Source of the DNA: Rothia kristinae NBRC 15354
GTDB lineage: Bacteria; Actinomycetota; Actinomycetes; Actinomycetales; Micrococcaceae
NCBI RefSeq assembly: GCF_001570865.1
Contig: NZ_BCSM01000002.1
Span: 186,001 to 250,000 of the forward strand
DNA: 64,000 nucleotides
Direction: 5' to 3'
Each line of letters starts with the position of its first letter. The first letter of the stretch is position 1. Under the pieces are notes generated by a model. The model was not told the origin of the DNA. It saw only the letters and a program-made list of their open reading frames with translations, and ran no database searches. Both the position numbers and the translations under genes were made by a program. This document shows positions 41,049 through 50,640 of this stretch, piece by piece.

Positions 41049-42539
41049 TCAGACCAGGCCGAGCCACTTCCAGTACGTCGCGGAGAACAGCAGCACCAGC
41101 AGGTACCCGGCCACCGTCAGCGGGATGCCGGTCTTCAGGAACTGGCGGGTGGTGAACGCCCCCGTGCCGTAGGCCAGCATGTTCTGCGGCGCGGAGACCG
41201 GCAGCAGGAAGCCGAAGCAGATCACGAACTGCTGGATCACCACGAAGCCGATCCCCTGATCCGGCAGGCCCGGCAGGCTCTGCGCCAGGGCGATGAACAC
41301 CGGGATCAGCGCGCTGGACAGCGACGTCGCCGAGGCGAAGCCCAGGTGGATGAGGATGGTGAACGCGGAGACCAGCGCGATCGTCGCCAGCAGCGGCAGC
41401 TGCGCCAGACCCATCGCGGAGAACGTCTTCTCGGACAGCCAGGACGCCGCCCCGGTGCTCAGCAGCACGCTGCCCAGGGAGATCCCGACGGCGAAGACCA
41501 CCAGCGTCCCCCAGTTGACCAGGTGCTCCACGGTCTTCCAGTCGTACACCCCGACCTTCGGCAGCAGCATCAGCGCCACCGCGATGACCGTGACCGTGGA
41601 GGAGTCCAGGGAGTGCACGGTGCCCTCGGTGGCCCACAGCAGGAGCAGCAGCACCGAGATCCCCACCAGGCGCTTCTCCGCACCCGTCATCGGCCCCAGC
41701 TCGCCCAGCTCCCGGTGCACGACCTCCCGGCCGCCGTTGATCCGGTCCACCTCCGGACGGATCGCCCGGCGCATGATGAAGAACAGCAGCACGGACATCA
41801 CCGCGGACCAGGGTGCCGCCCACAGGAACCACTGCGGCCAGGAGACGGTGGTGTCCAGCTGCTTCTCGATGAACCCGATCGCCACCATGTTCTGCGCGGC
41901 CGCCGTCTTGATCCCCACGTTCCACACGGACACCGCCTGCGCCGCGGTGATCACCAGCAGCGCGGCGAGCTTGGAGTCCTTCGGCAGCCCGAAGGCGGCC
42001 ACCATGCCCAGCAGGATCGGCACGACGGCGCCGGCCCGCGCCGTCGCCGAGGGGACGAAGAACGCCAGCACCACGGAGATGGCGATGGCCCCGGCCACCA
42101 GGTGGCTGGTCTTCTCCCCGGCCACCCGCAGTACGTGCAGGGCCAGGCGCCGATGCAGCCCGGTGGCCTGCATGGCCGCGGCCAGGGCCAGGGCGGCGGC
42201 GACCAGCGCGACCGCCGAGGAGGAGAAGCCGCCGAGGGCCGCGGTGAGCCCGCCCTTGGTGCCCAGCAGCTCACCGGGGTCCTCGGGGTCCGGGGCGGTG
42301 CCCAGCAGCACGGCCAGCAGCCCGATGATCAGCAGGGCGCTGACCGGGTAGGTCACGGCCTCGGTGACCCACAGGATCACCGCGAAGGCCAGGACGGCCA
42401 GGGCCCGGTGGCCCGCGACGCTCAGGCCCTCCGGGGTGGGCAGGATCAGGATGACGACGAGCGCGAGCACGGCGAGGCCGAAGCTTACGGGGGCGACCCA
42501 GGAGGAGCGGGTCTTCTCGGCGGTCTGCGGGGACGTCAT
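41049..42539 (-). CDS. DASS/SLC13 family anion:Na+ symporter
   Basis: A 496-residue carrier of the divalent anion:Na+ symporter family (CitT, SdcS, TtdT relatives), importing C4-dicarboxylates, citrate, tartrate or sulfate. Eleven to twelve membrane segments. Landmarks are VILWVTEAVTYPVSALLIIGLL, FFVPSATARAGAVVPILLG (variant of the SNT-type motif, first half) and QFVICFGFLLPVSAPQNMLAYGTG (second half). The substrate cannot be decided. ATG 42539 lies downstream of a 17-base dyad that may be its operator. Convergent with the TPM gene. Confidence 0.88.
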   Translation of the reverse strand: MTSPQTAEKTRSSWVAPVSFGLAVLALVVILILPTPEGLSVAGHRALAVLAFAVILWVTEAVTYPVSALLIIGLLAVLLGTAPDPEDPGELLGTKGGLTAALGGFSSSAVALVAAALALAAAMQATGLHRRLALHVLRVAGEKTSHLVAGAIAISVVLAFFVPSATARAGAVVPILLGMVAAFGLPKDSKLAALLVITAAQAVSVWNVGIKTAAAQNMVAIGFIEKQLDTTVSWPQWFLWAAPWSAVMSVLLFFIMRRAIRPEVDRINGGREVVHRELGELGPMTGAEKRLVGISVLLLLLWATEGTVHSLDSSTVTVIAVALMLLPKVGVYDWKTVEHLVNWGTLVVFAVGISLGSVLLSTGAASWLSEKTFSAMGLAQLPLLATIALVSAFTILIHLGFASATSLSSALIPVFIALAQSLPGLPDQGIGFVVIQQFVICFGFLLPVSAPQNMLAYGTGAFTTRQFLKTGIPLTVAGYLLVLLFSATYWKWLGLV

Positions 42540-42573
42540 CGTCGGTGCCTCGATCCGTGCGGTGCGAATGAAC

Positions 42574-42590
42574 TGGCATGATCCATGCTA
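42574..42590. promoter_or_regulatory. Dyad before the DASS transporter gene
   Basis: TGGCATG-ATC-CATGCTA, 6 of 7 arm bases paired, 35 bases before the start of the minus-strand gene. Looks like a GntR-type operator in a locally AT-richer stretch. No regulator gene is adjacent. Confidence 0.35.
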
Positions 42591-42657
42591 GTTTCAGTCG
42601 GCCGGGGGATCCGGGAGGCTCCCGGGAGATGACGCTCATAGCCTGCGGCGGATGGGC

Positions 42658-43263
42658 TCAGTCGGGGATGAGGCCCAGCAGCTCCCGGTGCACCGTGGTG
42701 TCCCCGGTCAGCTCCGGGTGGAAGGAGATCCCGAGGACCCGGCCCTGCCGCACCGCGACGACCCGCCCCTCGAAGCGGGCGAGCACCTCGACGTCGGGCC
42801 CGTGCTCCACGACCTCCGGGGCCCGGATGAACGCCGCCCGCACGGTGCCCTCCGGTCTCGCGCTCCCGCCCCAGGTCAGCAGGGCCTCGGCGGAGGAGGT
42901 CTGGGGACCGAAGGCGTTGCGGGCCACGGCGGCATCCAGCAGGCCGAGGCTGCGTTGGCCGGGTGCCGGGTCGCGGATGGTCCGGGCCAGCAGGATCAGC
43001 CCCGCGCAGGTGCCCAGCACGGGGTGCCCGGCGCGGGCGAAGTCGATCAGCGGTTCGCGCAGCCCGAAGGTGCGGGTGAGCCGGTCGATCGTCGAGGACT
43101 CCCCGCCGGGCAGCACCAGCGCGTCCAGTCCCTCCAGATCCGCCGGGTGGCGTACCTTCCGCGCGTCGGCCCCGAGGGACTCCAGCATCCGCAGGTGCTC
43201 GGCGACCCCGCCCTGCAGGGCCAGCACCCCGACGGCCCGGGGTGCGGTGTTCGGCTGGCTCAC
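42658..43263 (-). CDS. pdxT: Pyridoxal 5'-phosphate synthase glutaminase subunit PdxT
   Basis: A 201-residue class I glutaminase that feeds ammonia to PdxS for vitamin B6 synthesis. Motifs are [32 protein letters not shown], nucleophile Cys in [12 protein letters not shown] and the His-Glu pair in [11 protein letters not shown]. The start overlaps the pdxS stop by 4 bases. Confidence 0.95.
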   Translation of the reverse strand: MSQPNTAPRAVGVLALQGGVAEHLRMLESLGADARKVRHPADLEGLDALVLPGGESSTIDRLTRTFGLREPLIDFARAGHPVLGTCAGLILLARTIRDPAPGQRSLGLLDAAVARNAFGPQTSSAEALLTWGGSARPEGTVRAAFIRAPEVVEHGPDVEVLARFEGRVVAVRQGRVLGISFHPELTGDTTVHRELLGLIPD

Positions 43264-44213
43264 CAGCCGCGCTCGGCCAGGCGGTGCGGGGCGGGCAGGT
43301 CCGCGACGTTGATGCCGACCATCGCCTCGCCCAGGCCGCGGGAGGCCTGGGCGATCGCCGCGGCGTCGTCGTAGAAGGCGGTGGCCTTCACGATCGCGGC
43401 GGCCCGTCGGGCCGGATCTCCGGACTTGAAGATGCCCGAGCCCACGAACACGCCGTCCGCGCCCAGCTGCATCATCATCGCCGCATCCGCCGGGGTTGCG
43501 ACCCCGCCCGCGGTGAACAGGACCACCGGCAGCTTCCCGGTGCGAGCCACCTCCAGGACGATGTCGTACGGGGCGGCCAGCTCCTTGGCCTTCACGTACA
43601 GCGCCTCCGGGGTGGCGGCGTACAGCGCCTGCAGCTCGGCGATCTGGCCGCGGATCGTGCGGATGTGCTTGGTGGCCTCGGAGACGTCCCCGGTGCCGGC
43701 TTCACCCTTGGAGCGGATCATCGCCGCGCCCTCCGCGATGCGCCGCAGCGCCTCCCCCAGGTTGGTGGCCCCGCACACGAAGGGCACCGTGAAGCCCTGC
43801 TTGTCGATGTGGTTGACGTAGTCCGCGGGGGAGAGGACCTCCGACTCGTCGATGTAGTCCACCTTCAGCTCCTGGAGCACCTGCGCCTCCACGAAGTGCC
43901 CGATCCTCGCCTTCGCCATGACCGGGATGTCCACGGCGCCGATGATCTGCTCGATGAGGTCCGGGTCGGACATGCGCGCCACCCCGCCCTGCGCGCGGAT
44001 GTCCGCGGGCACCCGCTCCAGGGCCATGACGGCGACGGCGCCGGCGTCCTCGGCGATGCGCGCCTGGTCCGCGGTGACCACGTCCATGATCACCCCGCCC
44101 TTGAGCATGTCCGCCAGGCCGCGCTTGACCAGGGGTGACCCGGTGCGGGCCCCCTGATGCTCGGTGCTGGTGGTGGGGGCGGTGTTCTCCGGGGCGCTGT
44201 GCTGCTCAGTCAT
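43260..44213 (-). CDS. pdxS: Pyridoxal 5'-phosphate synthase subunit PdxS
   Basis: A 317-residue synthase that makes pyridoxal 5'-phosphate from ribose 5-phosphate, glyceraldehyde 3-phosphate and ammonia. The fold begins [22 protein letters not shown]; the catalytic Lys residues lie in [11 protein letters not shown] and the [10 protein letters not shown] segment. A 25-residue Ser/Thr-rich lead precedes the fold. ATG 44213 is chosen because further upstream the frame crosses the operator region. Divergent from pdxR, coupled to pdxT. Confidence 0.95.
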   Translation of the reverse strand: MTEQHSAPENTAPTTSTEHQGARTGSPLVKRGLADMLKGGVIMDVVTADQARIAEDAGAVAVMALERVPADIRAQGGVARMSDPDLIEQIIGAVDIPVMAKARIGHFVEAQVLQELKVDYIDESEVLSPADYVNHIDKQGFTVPFVCGATNLGEALRRIAEGAAMIRSKGEAGTGDVSEATKHIRTIRGQIAELQALYAATPEALYVKAKELAAPYDIVLEVARTGKLPVVLFTAGGVATPADAAMMMQLGADGVFVGSGIFKSGDPARRAAAIVKATAFYDDAAAIAQASRGLGEAMVGINVADLPAPHRLAERGW

Positions 44214-44236
44214 GCCCACCATCCTGGCGCGCGGCG

Positions 44237-44280
44237 CTGGACCGACGACAGGTCCAGAATCCGCCCAGGTTTTTGGTCCA
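44237..44280. promoter_or_regulatory. Putative PdxR operator
   Basis: CTGGACC-N7-GGTCCAG (44237-44257) is a perfect inverted repeat, and a third half-site TTGGTCCA follows at 44273-44280. It lies 24-67 bases before pdxS in the divergent pdxS/pdxR region. MocR-type regulators bind such paired and repeated half-sites. Confidence 0.5.
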
Positions 44281-44307
44281 TGGGCGCCTGTCGGTGTCCC
44301 CTCCGTG

Positions 44308-44376
44308 GCGTTTGGGAGCCGTTTCGGTGTTTGGGCGTTCTCGTGGCTCCCGAACACCGAAACCGCTCCCAAACGC
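44308..44376. repeat. Long palindrome P8 (family C), in a divergent promoter region
   Basis: Arms of about 30 bases with only 2-3 mismatches: GCGTTTGGGAGCCGTTTCGG at the left end and CCGAAACCGCTCCCAAACGC at the right end, with a loop near CGTTCTCGTGG. It lies 95 bases upstream of pdxS and 70 upstream of pdxR, not downstream of any gene, the only one of the twelve so placed. Related to P6 and P7. Confidence 0.85.
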
Positions 44377-44445
44377 ACCAGAGCGGCGCGGAGGGGCGGC
44401 GCGGCGGGGCCGGTGGGGGCGGGGTCGCGCCTACACTGGGGTGCC

Positions 44446-46050
44446 ATGTCCCGCCACCGCACCGACGCCGAGCTGCCCGTGCGGATCCGCCGCGGGGGCG
44501 GGCCGCTGCCGACCCAGCTGGTCGAGCAGATCCGCGAGCTCGTGGCCGTCGGGACCCTGCGCCCCGGCGACGCCCTGCCCTCCACCCGGGCGCTCGCGGC
44601 CCGCCTGAGCATCTCCCGCGGCAGCGTCACCACCGCCTACGACCAGCTCACCGGCGAGGGCTTCCTCATCGCGGATCGGGGCGGCACCCGCATCACCCCC
44701 GAGCTGCCGGCCCTGCCGCCGCGCCCCCGAGGCACGACGGCGGACACCCCGCGCCGCAGCGTGCCTGCCGCTTCCGGGGTGGCCGCCGCCGCTGGGCCAG
44801 GTACCGCGGTCGCTGCCGACCCCGGGGAGAATGCCGCCGGTGGGCCGGGCGTCCATGCCGAAACCGGCCCCGCCGCCGAAGCCACCACCGCCCCCGAGGC
44901 GCGCACCGAAGCCGCCTCCGCCCTCCGGTATGACCTGCGGCCCGGCACCCCGGATGTCTCGGCCCTGACCACCACGGCCTGGCGGGCCGCGTGGCGGGCG
45001 GCCGCCGCCCAGCCGAGCCTCGGTCACCCACCCCAGGGCTCGGCGGCGCTGCGTCGGGAGCTGGCCGAGCACCTGCGCATCGGCCGCTCGGTGCCCGCCG
45101 ACCCCGAGGATCTGCTGGTCACCGGGGGTGCCCGGGACGGGCTGCGGCTGCTGCTGACCGTCCTGGCCCAGCGGCTCGGGCGGGCCCTGACCGTCGCCGT
45201 CGAAGACCCGGGCTACCCCTCCCTGCACCGGGTGCCCGCCGCGCTCGGGCACCGGGTGGTCCCCGTGCCCCTGGATGCCCAGGGCCTGGACCCCGCCCAC
45301 CTGGAGAAGGGCCCCGCCCGGCCCGACGTCGTGCTGGTGACCCCCTCCCACCAGTACCCGCTGGGCGCGTCGATGCCTGCCGCCCGGCGCGCGGAGCTGC
45401 TCGCGTGGGCCGTCGAGCGGGAGGCCCTGCTGGTGGAGGACGACTACGACTCCGAGCTGCGCTACGTCGGGGACCCGCTGCCGGCCCTGGCCGCGATGGA
45501 CACCGCCCGCTACGGCGCCGGGGACCGGGTCGCGACCCTCGGCTCCTTCGCCAAGACCCTCACCCCGGGCCTGGGCCTGGGGCTCCTGCTCATGCCGCCC
45601 CAGCTGCGCCGGCGGCTGCTGGCCCACAAGCGCGACGCCGGCGCCCCGGTCTCCGGGATCGTGCAGGACGCGATGACGGGCTTCCTCGCCGAGGGCGGGC
45701 TGCGTCGGCACACCGCCCGGATGCGCCGGGAGTACCGGCGACGCCGCAACCTGCTGGCCCGGGTCCTCGCCCCGGATCGGCTGCCGCCGGGGGTGCGGGT
45801 GCTGCCCATGGACGGCGGGCTGCACACCGTCGTGGAGCTGCCCGACGGGCAGGGCACCGCGGGGGAGCGCCGCCTCGTCGACGCCGCCGCGCGGCAGGAG
45901 GTGGGGGTCGCCGGGCTGACGGGGTACTGGAGCCGACCCGGGGCGCGGGCCGGGCTCGTCGTCGGCTTCGGCGGGCTGAGCGAGCCGCGCCTGGAGGAGG
46001 CCCTGCGGCGGCTGCGCGCGGCACTGGGCCGGGAGCTGCCCGCCGGCTGA
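44446..46050 (+). CDS. pdxR: MocR-type regulator PdxR (GntR HTH + aminotransferase domain)
   Basis: A 534-residue regulator that in Corynebacterium and Firmicutes senses pyridoxal phosphate and controls pdxST. N-terminal GntR winged helix (about 15-80: [40 protein letters not shown]). An unusually long Ala/Pro-rich linker of about 70 residues follows, then a class I aminotransferase-like domain. This has [42 protein letters not shown] and [10 protein letters not shown], with the PLP Lys in [16 protein letters not shown] 44446 begins close to a -10-like TACACT at 44431. The divergent pdxST genes support the name. Confidence 0.9.
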   Translation: MSRHRTDAELPVRIRRGGGPLPTQLVEQIRELVAVGTLRPGDALPSTRALAARLSISRGSVTTAYDQLTGEGFLIADRGGTRITPELPALPPRPRGTTADTPRRSVPAASGVAAAAGPGTAVAADPGENAAGGPGVHAETGPAAEATTAPEARTEAASALRYDLRPGTPDVSALTTTAWRAAWRAAAAQPSLGHPPQGSAALRRELAEHLRIGRSVPADPEDLLVTGGARDGLRLLLTVLAQRLGRALTVAVEDPGYPSLHRVPAALGHRVVPVPLDAQGLDPAHLEKGPARPDVVLVTPSHQYPLGASMPAARRAELLAWAVEREALLVEDDYDSELRYVGDPLPALAAMDTARYGAGDRVATLGSFAKTLTPGLGLGLLLMPPQLRRRLLAHKRDAGAPVSGIVQDAMTGFLAEGGLRRHTARMRREYRRRRNLLARVLAPDRLPPGVRVLPMDGGLHTVVELPDGQGTAGERRLVDAAARQEVGVAGLTGYWSRPGARAGLVVGFGGLSEPRLEEALRRLRAALGRELPAG

Positions 46051-46140
46051 GAAGAGCCCGGCTGGGCCCGCGGCGCGCACGATAAGCTGGTGGGCGACGT
46101 CGCCCGCCCCAGCCCGCCCAGCGAAAGGCCGTCCGCCCCC

Positions 46141-46794
46141 ATGCCCGTCACCGAAGCCAGCGCGACCCTCGAGGAGTTGCGCGCCCTGCACCGGCCCGTG
46201 CTCGCCCGCGCCCTGCTGTGCCTGGCCTTCGGACTGCTCACCGTGTTCTGGCAGCCCTCCAACTACTGGTCCTGGGGGGACCCGGGGCTGTCCGCGGTCA
46301 CCTGGGCGGTGGGGCTGTTCATGATCACCCACGGGGCCGTGCTGCTGTGGCTGCACCGCAGCCTCGCCGCACCGCTGGCCGAGGGCCCGGAGCGCTCGGC
46401 CATCCAGTCCTTCGCGGTGCTCTACGCCCTCGGCGGCGCGGTGGCCCTCCTCTTCGCGGGGCAGCTGGGCCAGCTGGTGCTGATCGTTGGCCTGGTCTAC
46501 GGCATCGCCGGGCTGACGGAGCTGATCCTCGGACTGCGCACCAGCCAGACCTCCGCGATGGGCCGGGACTGGACCATCGCCGGGCTGGTCGCGGTGCTCG
46601 CGGCGGCCGGGCTGTTCCTGTTCGGGGAGATGGGCTCCAAGGCGCTGTTCGGCATCGTGGGCGGGGCGGCGATGATCGTGGGGGTCTTCCACCTCATCGC
46701 GGCCCTGAGCTTCCGCCACGACGCCCGGGTGCTGCAGCGGCACGGGACGCGCGGCGACTCTGTGAACCGGGCGGGCGACCCGGGCGGGCCGTAG
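46141..46794 (+). CDS. HdeD/DUF308-like membrane protein
   Basis: A 217-residue membrane protein with six segments in pairs, an arrangement like HdeD/DUF308 proteins, some of which act in acid resistance. Landmarks are ALLCLAFGLLTVFWQPSNYW, LVLIVGLVYGIAGLTELILGLRTSQ and IVGGAAMIVGVFHLIAALSFR. ATG 46141 is preferred over upstream in-frame codons because it is followed by the first amphipathic stretch and preceded by AAAGG. Role here unknown. Followed at 43 bases by a second membrane-protein gene, so the two may be an operon. Confidence 0.75.
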   Translation: MPVTEASATLEELRALHRPVLARALLCLAFGLLTVFWQPSNYWSWGDPGLSAVTWAVGLFMITHGAVLLWLHRSLAAPLAEGPERSAIQSFAVLYALGGAVALLFAGQLGQLVLIVGLVYGIAGLTELILGLRTSQTSAMGRDWTIAGLVAVLAAAGLFLFGEMGSKALFGIVGGAAMIVGVFHLIAALSFRHDARVLQRHGTRGDSVNRAGDPGGP

Positions 46795-46837
46795 ACTGGC
46801 AGACGGACCTCACCACACCCCCAGGAGGAGCATCTTC

Positions 46838-47287
46838 GTGGCACAGCGCCCCAAGCGCGGACTCAAGGCCGACATCAAGGCCCCGCTGATCCTCGCGGCC
46901 ATCCTCGCGATCATCGCGTTCGTGGGCGTCTTCGTGTTCGCCACGGGCGGGACCAACAACCAGCCGGAGATCAAGCTGGCCCTGTCCGCGGCCGGCGGCG
47001 TGTTCGTGGTGACCCTGGTGGTGTGCGCGACCCTGATCATGGTCGAGCGGCCCAACGACGAGGAGCTGGGCCAGGGCACCGGCATCAACCGCCGCTCCGC
47101 GGACCTGTACGCCGCGGCCAAGGCGCGCAAGGAGGAGCGGGAGCGCCGCGAGCGGGAGCAGGCGGGCTCGGGCACCGGCGACGCCGCGGCGGGCGCCCGC
47201 GAGCGTGACGATGCCGCCACGAAGGAGTCCCCCGAAGACGACGGGCCGACCTGGGGCCAGCGCGCCCACCCCGAAACCCACAACTGA
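46838..47287 (+). CDS. Small two-segment membrane protein, unknown function
   Basis: A 149-residue protein: a basic start (AQRPKRGLKADIKA), two membrane segments (LILAAILAIIAFVGVFVFATG; LSAAGGVFVVTLVVCATLIMV), then a charged helical tail rich in Arg and Glu (AAAKARKEERERREREQAG) and an acidic end. GTG 46838 follows CAGGAGGAG. Same strand and close to the HdeD-like gene. I do not recognise a family; similar proteins are usual in Micrococcales. Confidence 0.65.
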   Translation: MAQRPKRGLKADIKAPLILAAILAIIAFVGVFVFATGGTNNQPEIKLALSAAGGVFVVTLVVCATLIMVERPNDEELGQGTGINRRSADLYAAAKARKEERERREREQAGSGTGDAAAGARERDDAATKESPEDDGPTWGQRAHPETHN

Positions 47288-47311
47288 GGCCGGGGGCCCG
47301 CGGCGTCGGGA

Positions 47312-47848
47312 TCAGCGGCGCACGAGGTCCAGCACCTCGGCGCCCGTCAGCGCGGCCAGCTCCGCGCCGCTGACCAGCAGCTTCGCCTCGCGTCGACCCG
47401 CCCCGATCACCACGGCCTCGGCGTCGGCCACGGCCCGGTCGATCAGCACCGGCCAGTCCGCAGGCAGCCCCACCGGGGTGATGCCGCCGGAGGTCATGCC
47501 CGTGCGCCGCTCCGTCTCCTCCTGATCCGCGAAGGAGACCTTCCGGGCGTCCAGGTGCTTGCGCACGGTGGTGTTGATGTCGGCCCGATCCGCGGCCAGC
47601 ACGAGCACCGCCGCGGTGGTGACCCGCTCGCCGCGCCTGCCCTGCACGACCACGCAGTTGGCGGTGGCCTGCACATCGACGTCGTAGGCCTCGCAGAAGG
47701 CGGCGGTGTCGGACAGCTCGGGGTCGATGCGCGCGAGGCGAGCCGTCGGCACGGCGCCGGCGCGCACGGCGTCGGCCACGGCCGGGGCGACGGCGTCGGG
47801 ATCGTCGGTCAGTGCGGTCCAGTCGAGGGTTCCCTGTGGTGTCGGCAT
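47312..47848 (-). CDS. YbaK/ProX-type aminoacyl-tRNA deacylase
   Basis: A 178-residue trans-editing enzyme family member that hydrolyses mischarged Cys-, Ala- or other tRNAs. The YbaK fold shows in FCEAYDVDVQATANCVVVQGRRG, TTVRKHLDARKVSFADQEE (with the catalytic Lys region) and RTGMTSGGITPVGLPADWPVLID, then VVIGAGRREAKLLVSG. ATG 47848 starts right at the family-like N-terminus; a longer frame upstream is antisense to copA and rejected. It is alone on this strand, after the small membrane-protein gene. Confidence 0.88.
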   Translation of the reverse strand: MPTPQGTLDWTALTDDPDAVAPAVADAVRAGAVPTARLARIDPELSDTAAFCEAYDVDVQATANCVVVQGRRGERVTTAAVLVLAADRADINTTVRKHLDARKVSFADQEETERRTGMTSGGITPVGLPADWPVLIDRAVADAEAVVIGAGRREAKLLVSGAELAALTGAEVLDLVRR

Positions 47849-47958
47849 GGGGCCAGTGTAGGACCGGACGGGACGGAAGATGGGTCCCGCGCCACACGAG
47901 GACCAGCGAGGACGCACACCTTCCCATCGCGACCCGGCGCATCCGTTCCCACCCCTGA

Positions 47959-48019
47959 CGCGAGACGGCGCATCCGTTCCCGGGAAAGCGAAAACCGGGA
48001 ACGGATGCGCCGTCTCGCG
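47959..48019. repeat. Long palindrome P9 (family E), perfect stem
   Basis: Perfect 25-base-pair stem, left arm 47959-47983 (CGCGAGACGGCGCATCCGTT then CCCGG), loop GAAAGCGAAAA, right arm 47995-48019. An extra copy of GGCGCATCCGTTCCC lies just outside at 47936-47950. It starts 18 bases after the copA gene end on the minus strand: strong terminator candidate. Confidence 0.88.
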
Positions 48020-48036
48020 AGGTAGAAGGGGAACGC

Positions 48037-50355
48037 CTACCGGTCGAAGCGGGTCAGGCGCAGGGAGTTCAGCACCACGAACACCGAGGAGAACGCCATC
48101 GCAGCACCCGCGATCATCGGGTTGAGCAGCCCCAGGGCCGCCACCGGGATCGCGATGACGTTGTAGCAGAACGCCCAGAACAGGTTGGAGCGGATGATGC
48201 GCAGGGTCGCCCGTGACAGTCGGATGGCCTGCGGCACCGCCGCCAGCTCGTTGCGCATCAGGGTCAGGTCCGCGGCCTCCAGGGCCACATCCGTGCCCGC
48301 GCCCATCGCCACCCCGAGGTCCGCCCGGGCCAGGGCCGCGGCGTCGTTCACCCCGTCCCCGACCATCGCGACCACCCGGCCCTCGCCCTGCAGCCGCTCG
48401 ACGGCGCGCACCTTCTGCTCCGGGGAGACCCCGGCGATGACGTCCTCGGCGGCGATGCCCACCTGCTCGGCGATCGCCCGGGCCACCGGTTCGGCGTCGC
48501 CCGTGAGCAGCACCGGGCGCAGGCCCATCTCGCGCAGCTGGGCCAGGGCGGAGGCGGCGTCCTCCTTGGGTTCGTCGCGCAGCAGCAGCAGTCCGGCGCT
48601 CACCCCGTCCACCGCGGCGACGACGCCGATGCGCCCCTCGCCCTGAGCGGCGGTCAGCGTCTCCCGGTGGGCGGCGGGCACCTCGATGCCCTCGGCGGCG
48701 AGCCAGGACGGCTGGCCCACGGCCACCCGGTGCTCCTCGTCGTCCTCGGCCAGGCGCACCAGACCGGAGACCCCGCCGCCGGCCGCACTGGCGAACTCCC
48801 GCACCGCGGGCAGCTGCTTCCCGGTGCGCTCGCGGGCGCCGGCGGCGACGGCCCGGGCGATGGGGTGCTCGGAGGCCTCCTCCACGGCTCCCGCCAGCAG
48901 TAGCAGCTCCTCGGCGGTGACCGGGGCACCCCGGCCCTCGCCGGTCTGCGATGCCGCGGGCGCCTCGCCCCCGTCGGAGTACGCCGTCGTCTCCGGCAGG
49001 CGCACCTCCTCCAGGGACAGCTGCCCGCGGGTCACGGTGCCGGTCTTGTCCAGGACCACAGCGTCCACCCCGCGGGTGTCCTCCAGGACCTGCGCGGACT
49101 TGATGAGGATGCCCAGCTGGGCTCCGCGCCCGGTGCCGGTGAGCAGGGCGGTGGGGGTGGCCAGGCCCAGGGCGCACGGGCAGGCGATGACCAGCACGGA
49201 GACCGCCGCGACGAAGGCCGCGTTCAGCCCGCCGTCGGCCGCCCCGCCGATCAGCAGCCACAGCAGGAAGGTCAGCACCGCGATGCCCAGCACCACGGGC
49301 ACGAACACCGCGGAGATCCGGTCCGCCAGCCGGGCCACCGGGGCCTTGGTGGACTGCGCCTGGGAGACCAGGCGCCCCATCTGCGCCAGGGTGGTGTCCT
49401 CGCCCACGCGCTCGGCGCGCACGATCAGCCGGCCCCCGGTGTTCAGGGTCGCGCCGGTGACGCGGTCTCCCTCCGAGACCTCCATGGGCACGGATTCCCC
49501 GGTGAGCATGGATTCATCCACCGCGGAGTGGCCCTCGACGACGACGCCGTCCGCGGCCACCTTCTCCCCGGGCCGCACGATGAAGCGCTGGCCCGCGGCC
49601 AGCCGCGAGACGGGCACGCGGTGCCCGACGCCGTCCTCGTCCAGGACCTCCACGTCCTTGGCGCCCAGGTCCAGCAGCTTGCGCAGCGCCTGCCCGGAGC
49701 GGTCCTGCGCGCGGGCCTCCAGCCACCGGCCCAGCAGCAGGAAGACCGTGATGACGCCCGCGGATTCGAAGTACAGCTGGTGATCCGCCATGGACACGGC
49801 GTGACCCAGGTGCGCGTGCGCCGTCATCCCCGGGTCGGCCAGCAGGTGGCCCAGGGAGAACAGGTAGGCGGCGGCGACCCCGAGGGAGACCAGGGTGTCC
49901 ATGGTCGAGGAGCCGTGCCGGGCGTTCACGGCGGCACCCCGGTGGAAGGGCCAGGCCCCCCAGGTGACCACGGGCAGGGACAGCACGGCCGCGACCCAGC
50001 CCCAGTGCGGGAACTGCAGGCCGGGGATCATGGAGATCGCGAAGACGACCGCGGCCAGGGGCAGGCTGACCCACACCCGGCGGCGCAGGGCGGCGGTGCC
50101 CGGTTCGGCGCGCTGCGCGGCGTCGTCGTCCTCCTGCGGGGGGCGCTTCAGGGACGGGGTGTACCCGGCGTCGCGCACGGTCTGCAGGATCTGCTCATCC
50201 GTGACGCCCTCCGGCACGGTGACCTGCGCGGATTCCAGCGGGAGGTTGACGCTGGCGTGCACCCCGTCGATCTTCCCGAGCTTGCGCTCCACCCGGCCGA
50301 CGCACGAGGCGCAGGTCATCCCCTGGATATCGAGGTCGACGACGCGCTGGCTCAC
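48037..50355 (-). CDS. copA: Copper-exporting P1B-type ATPase CopA
   Basis: A 772-residue Cu(I) exporter. One N-terminal heavy-metal domain (GMTCASC, residues 12-18), then eight membrane segments. The transport motif is [10 protein letters not shown] with the Cys-Pro-Cys, the phosphorylation site is [12 protein letters not shown], the ATP domain carries SEHPIARAV, and the hinge is [22 protein letters not shown]. The last segment motif [10 protein letters not shown] followed by [15 protein letters not shown] matches group 1B-1. Overlaps copZ by 4 bases. Ends 18 bases before palindrome P9. Confidence 0.97.
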   Translation of the reverse strand: MSQRVVDLDIQGMTCASCVGRVERKLGKIDGVHASVNLPLESAQVTVPEGVTDEQILQTVRDAGYTPSLKRPPQEDDDAAQRAEPGTAALRRRVWVSLPLAAVVFAISMIPGLQFPHWGWVAAVLSLPVVTWGAWPFHRGAAVNARHGSSTMDTLVSLGVAAAYLFSLGHLLADPGMTAHAHLGHAVSMADHQLYFESAGVITVFLLLGRWLEARAQDRSGQALRKLLDLGAKDVEVLDEDGVGHRVPVSRLAAGQRFIVRPGEKVAADGVVVEGHSAVDESMLTGESVPMEVSEGDRVTGATLNTGGRLIVRAERVGEDTTLAQMGRLVSQAQSTKAPVARLADRISAVFVPVVLGIAVLTFLLWLLIGGAADGGLNAAFVAAVSVLVIACPCALGLATPTALLTGTGRGAQLGILIKSAQVLEDTRGVDAVVLDKTGTVTRGQLSLEEVRLPETTAYSDGGEAPAASQTGEGRGAPVTAEELLLLAGAVEEASEHPIARAVAAGARERTGKQLPAVREFASAAGGGVSGLVRLAEDDEEHRVAVGQPSWLAAEGIEVPAAHRETLTAAQGEGRIGVVAAVDGVSAGLLLLRDEPKEDAASALAQLREMGLRPVLLTGDAEPVARAIAEQVGIAAEDVIAGVSPEQKVRAVERLQGEGRVVAMVGDGVNDAAALARADLGVAMGAGTDVALEAADLTLMRNELAAVPQAIRLSRATLRIIRSNLFWAFCYNVIAIPVAALGLLNPMIAGAAMAFSSVFVVLNSLRLTRFDR

Positions 50356-50570
50356 CGGTGCTCGACCACCCGGTAGCCGGCCTCGGACACGGCGGCCTCC
50401 ACGGCCTGCGCGTCCAGGTCCCCGGTGTGGGTGATGGTCACGGGGGAGGTGCCGCCGCTGTTCAGGTGCACGCTCACGTCGGTGACCGCGGGGATCTCCC
50501 GCAGCTCCTCGGTCACGGAGGCCACGCAGTGCTGGCAGGTCATGCCCTCGACGTTCACGGTGGTGTTCAT
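50352..50570 (-). CDS. copZ: Copper chaperone CopZ
   Basis: A 72-residue ferredoxin-fold metallochaperone that carries Cu(I) to CopA. The binding motif is GMTCQHC at residues 9-15, followed by [18 protein letters not shown] Ser/Gly loop in the middle is slightly longer than usual. Translation is coupled to copA by a 4-base overlap; csoR ends 70 bases upstream. Confidence 0.95.
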   Translation of the reverse strand: MNTTVNVEGMTCQHCVASVTEELREIPAVTDVSVHLNSGGTSPVTITHTGDLDAQAVEAAVSEAGYRVVEHR

Positions 50571-50640
50571 GGTGCTTCCTCTTCCGATGGTGGTGTGTGC
50601 GTCCGGGCCGCTGCGGAGCGGGCCCGGGCGCGGGTGGGTA

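Noticed and set aside
38278-41925. Very long antisense open frame (over 1200 codons) opposite efeB, the TPM gene and DASS
   Set aside because: High GC makes stop codons rare; the product is Gly/Pro/Arg/Val-rich with no domain, and clear genes lie opposite.
47312-49261. A 649-codon frame that would fuse a long region to the YbaK domain
   Set aside because: The extra part is antisense to copA; the domain start at 47848 is sufficient.
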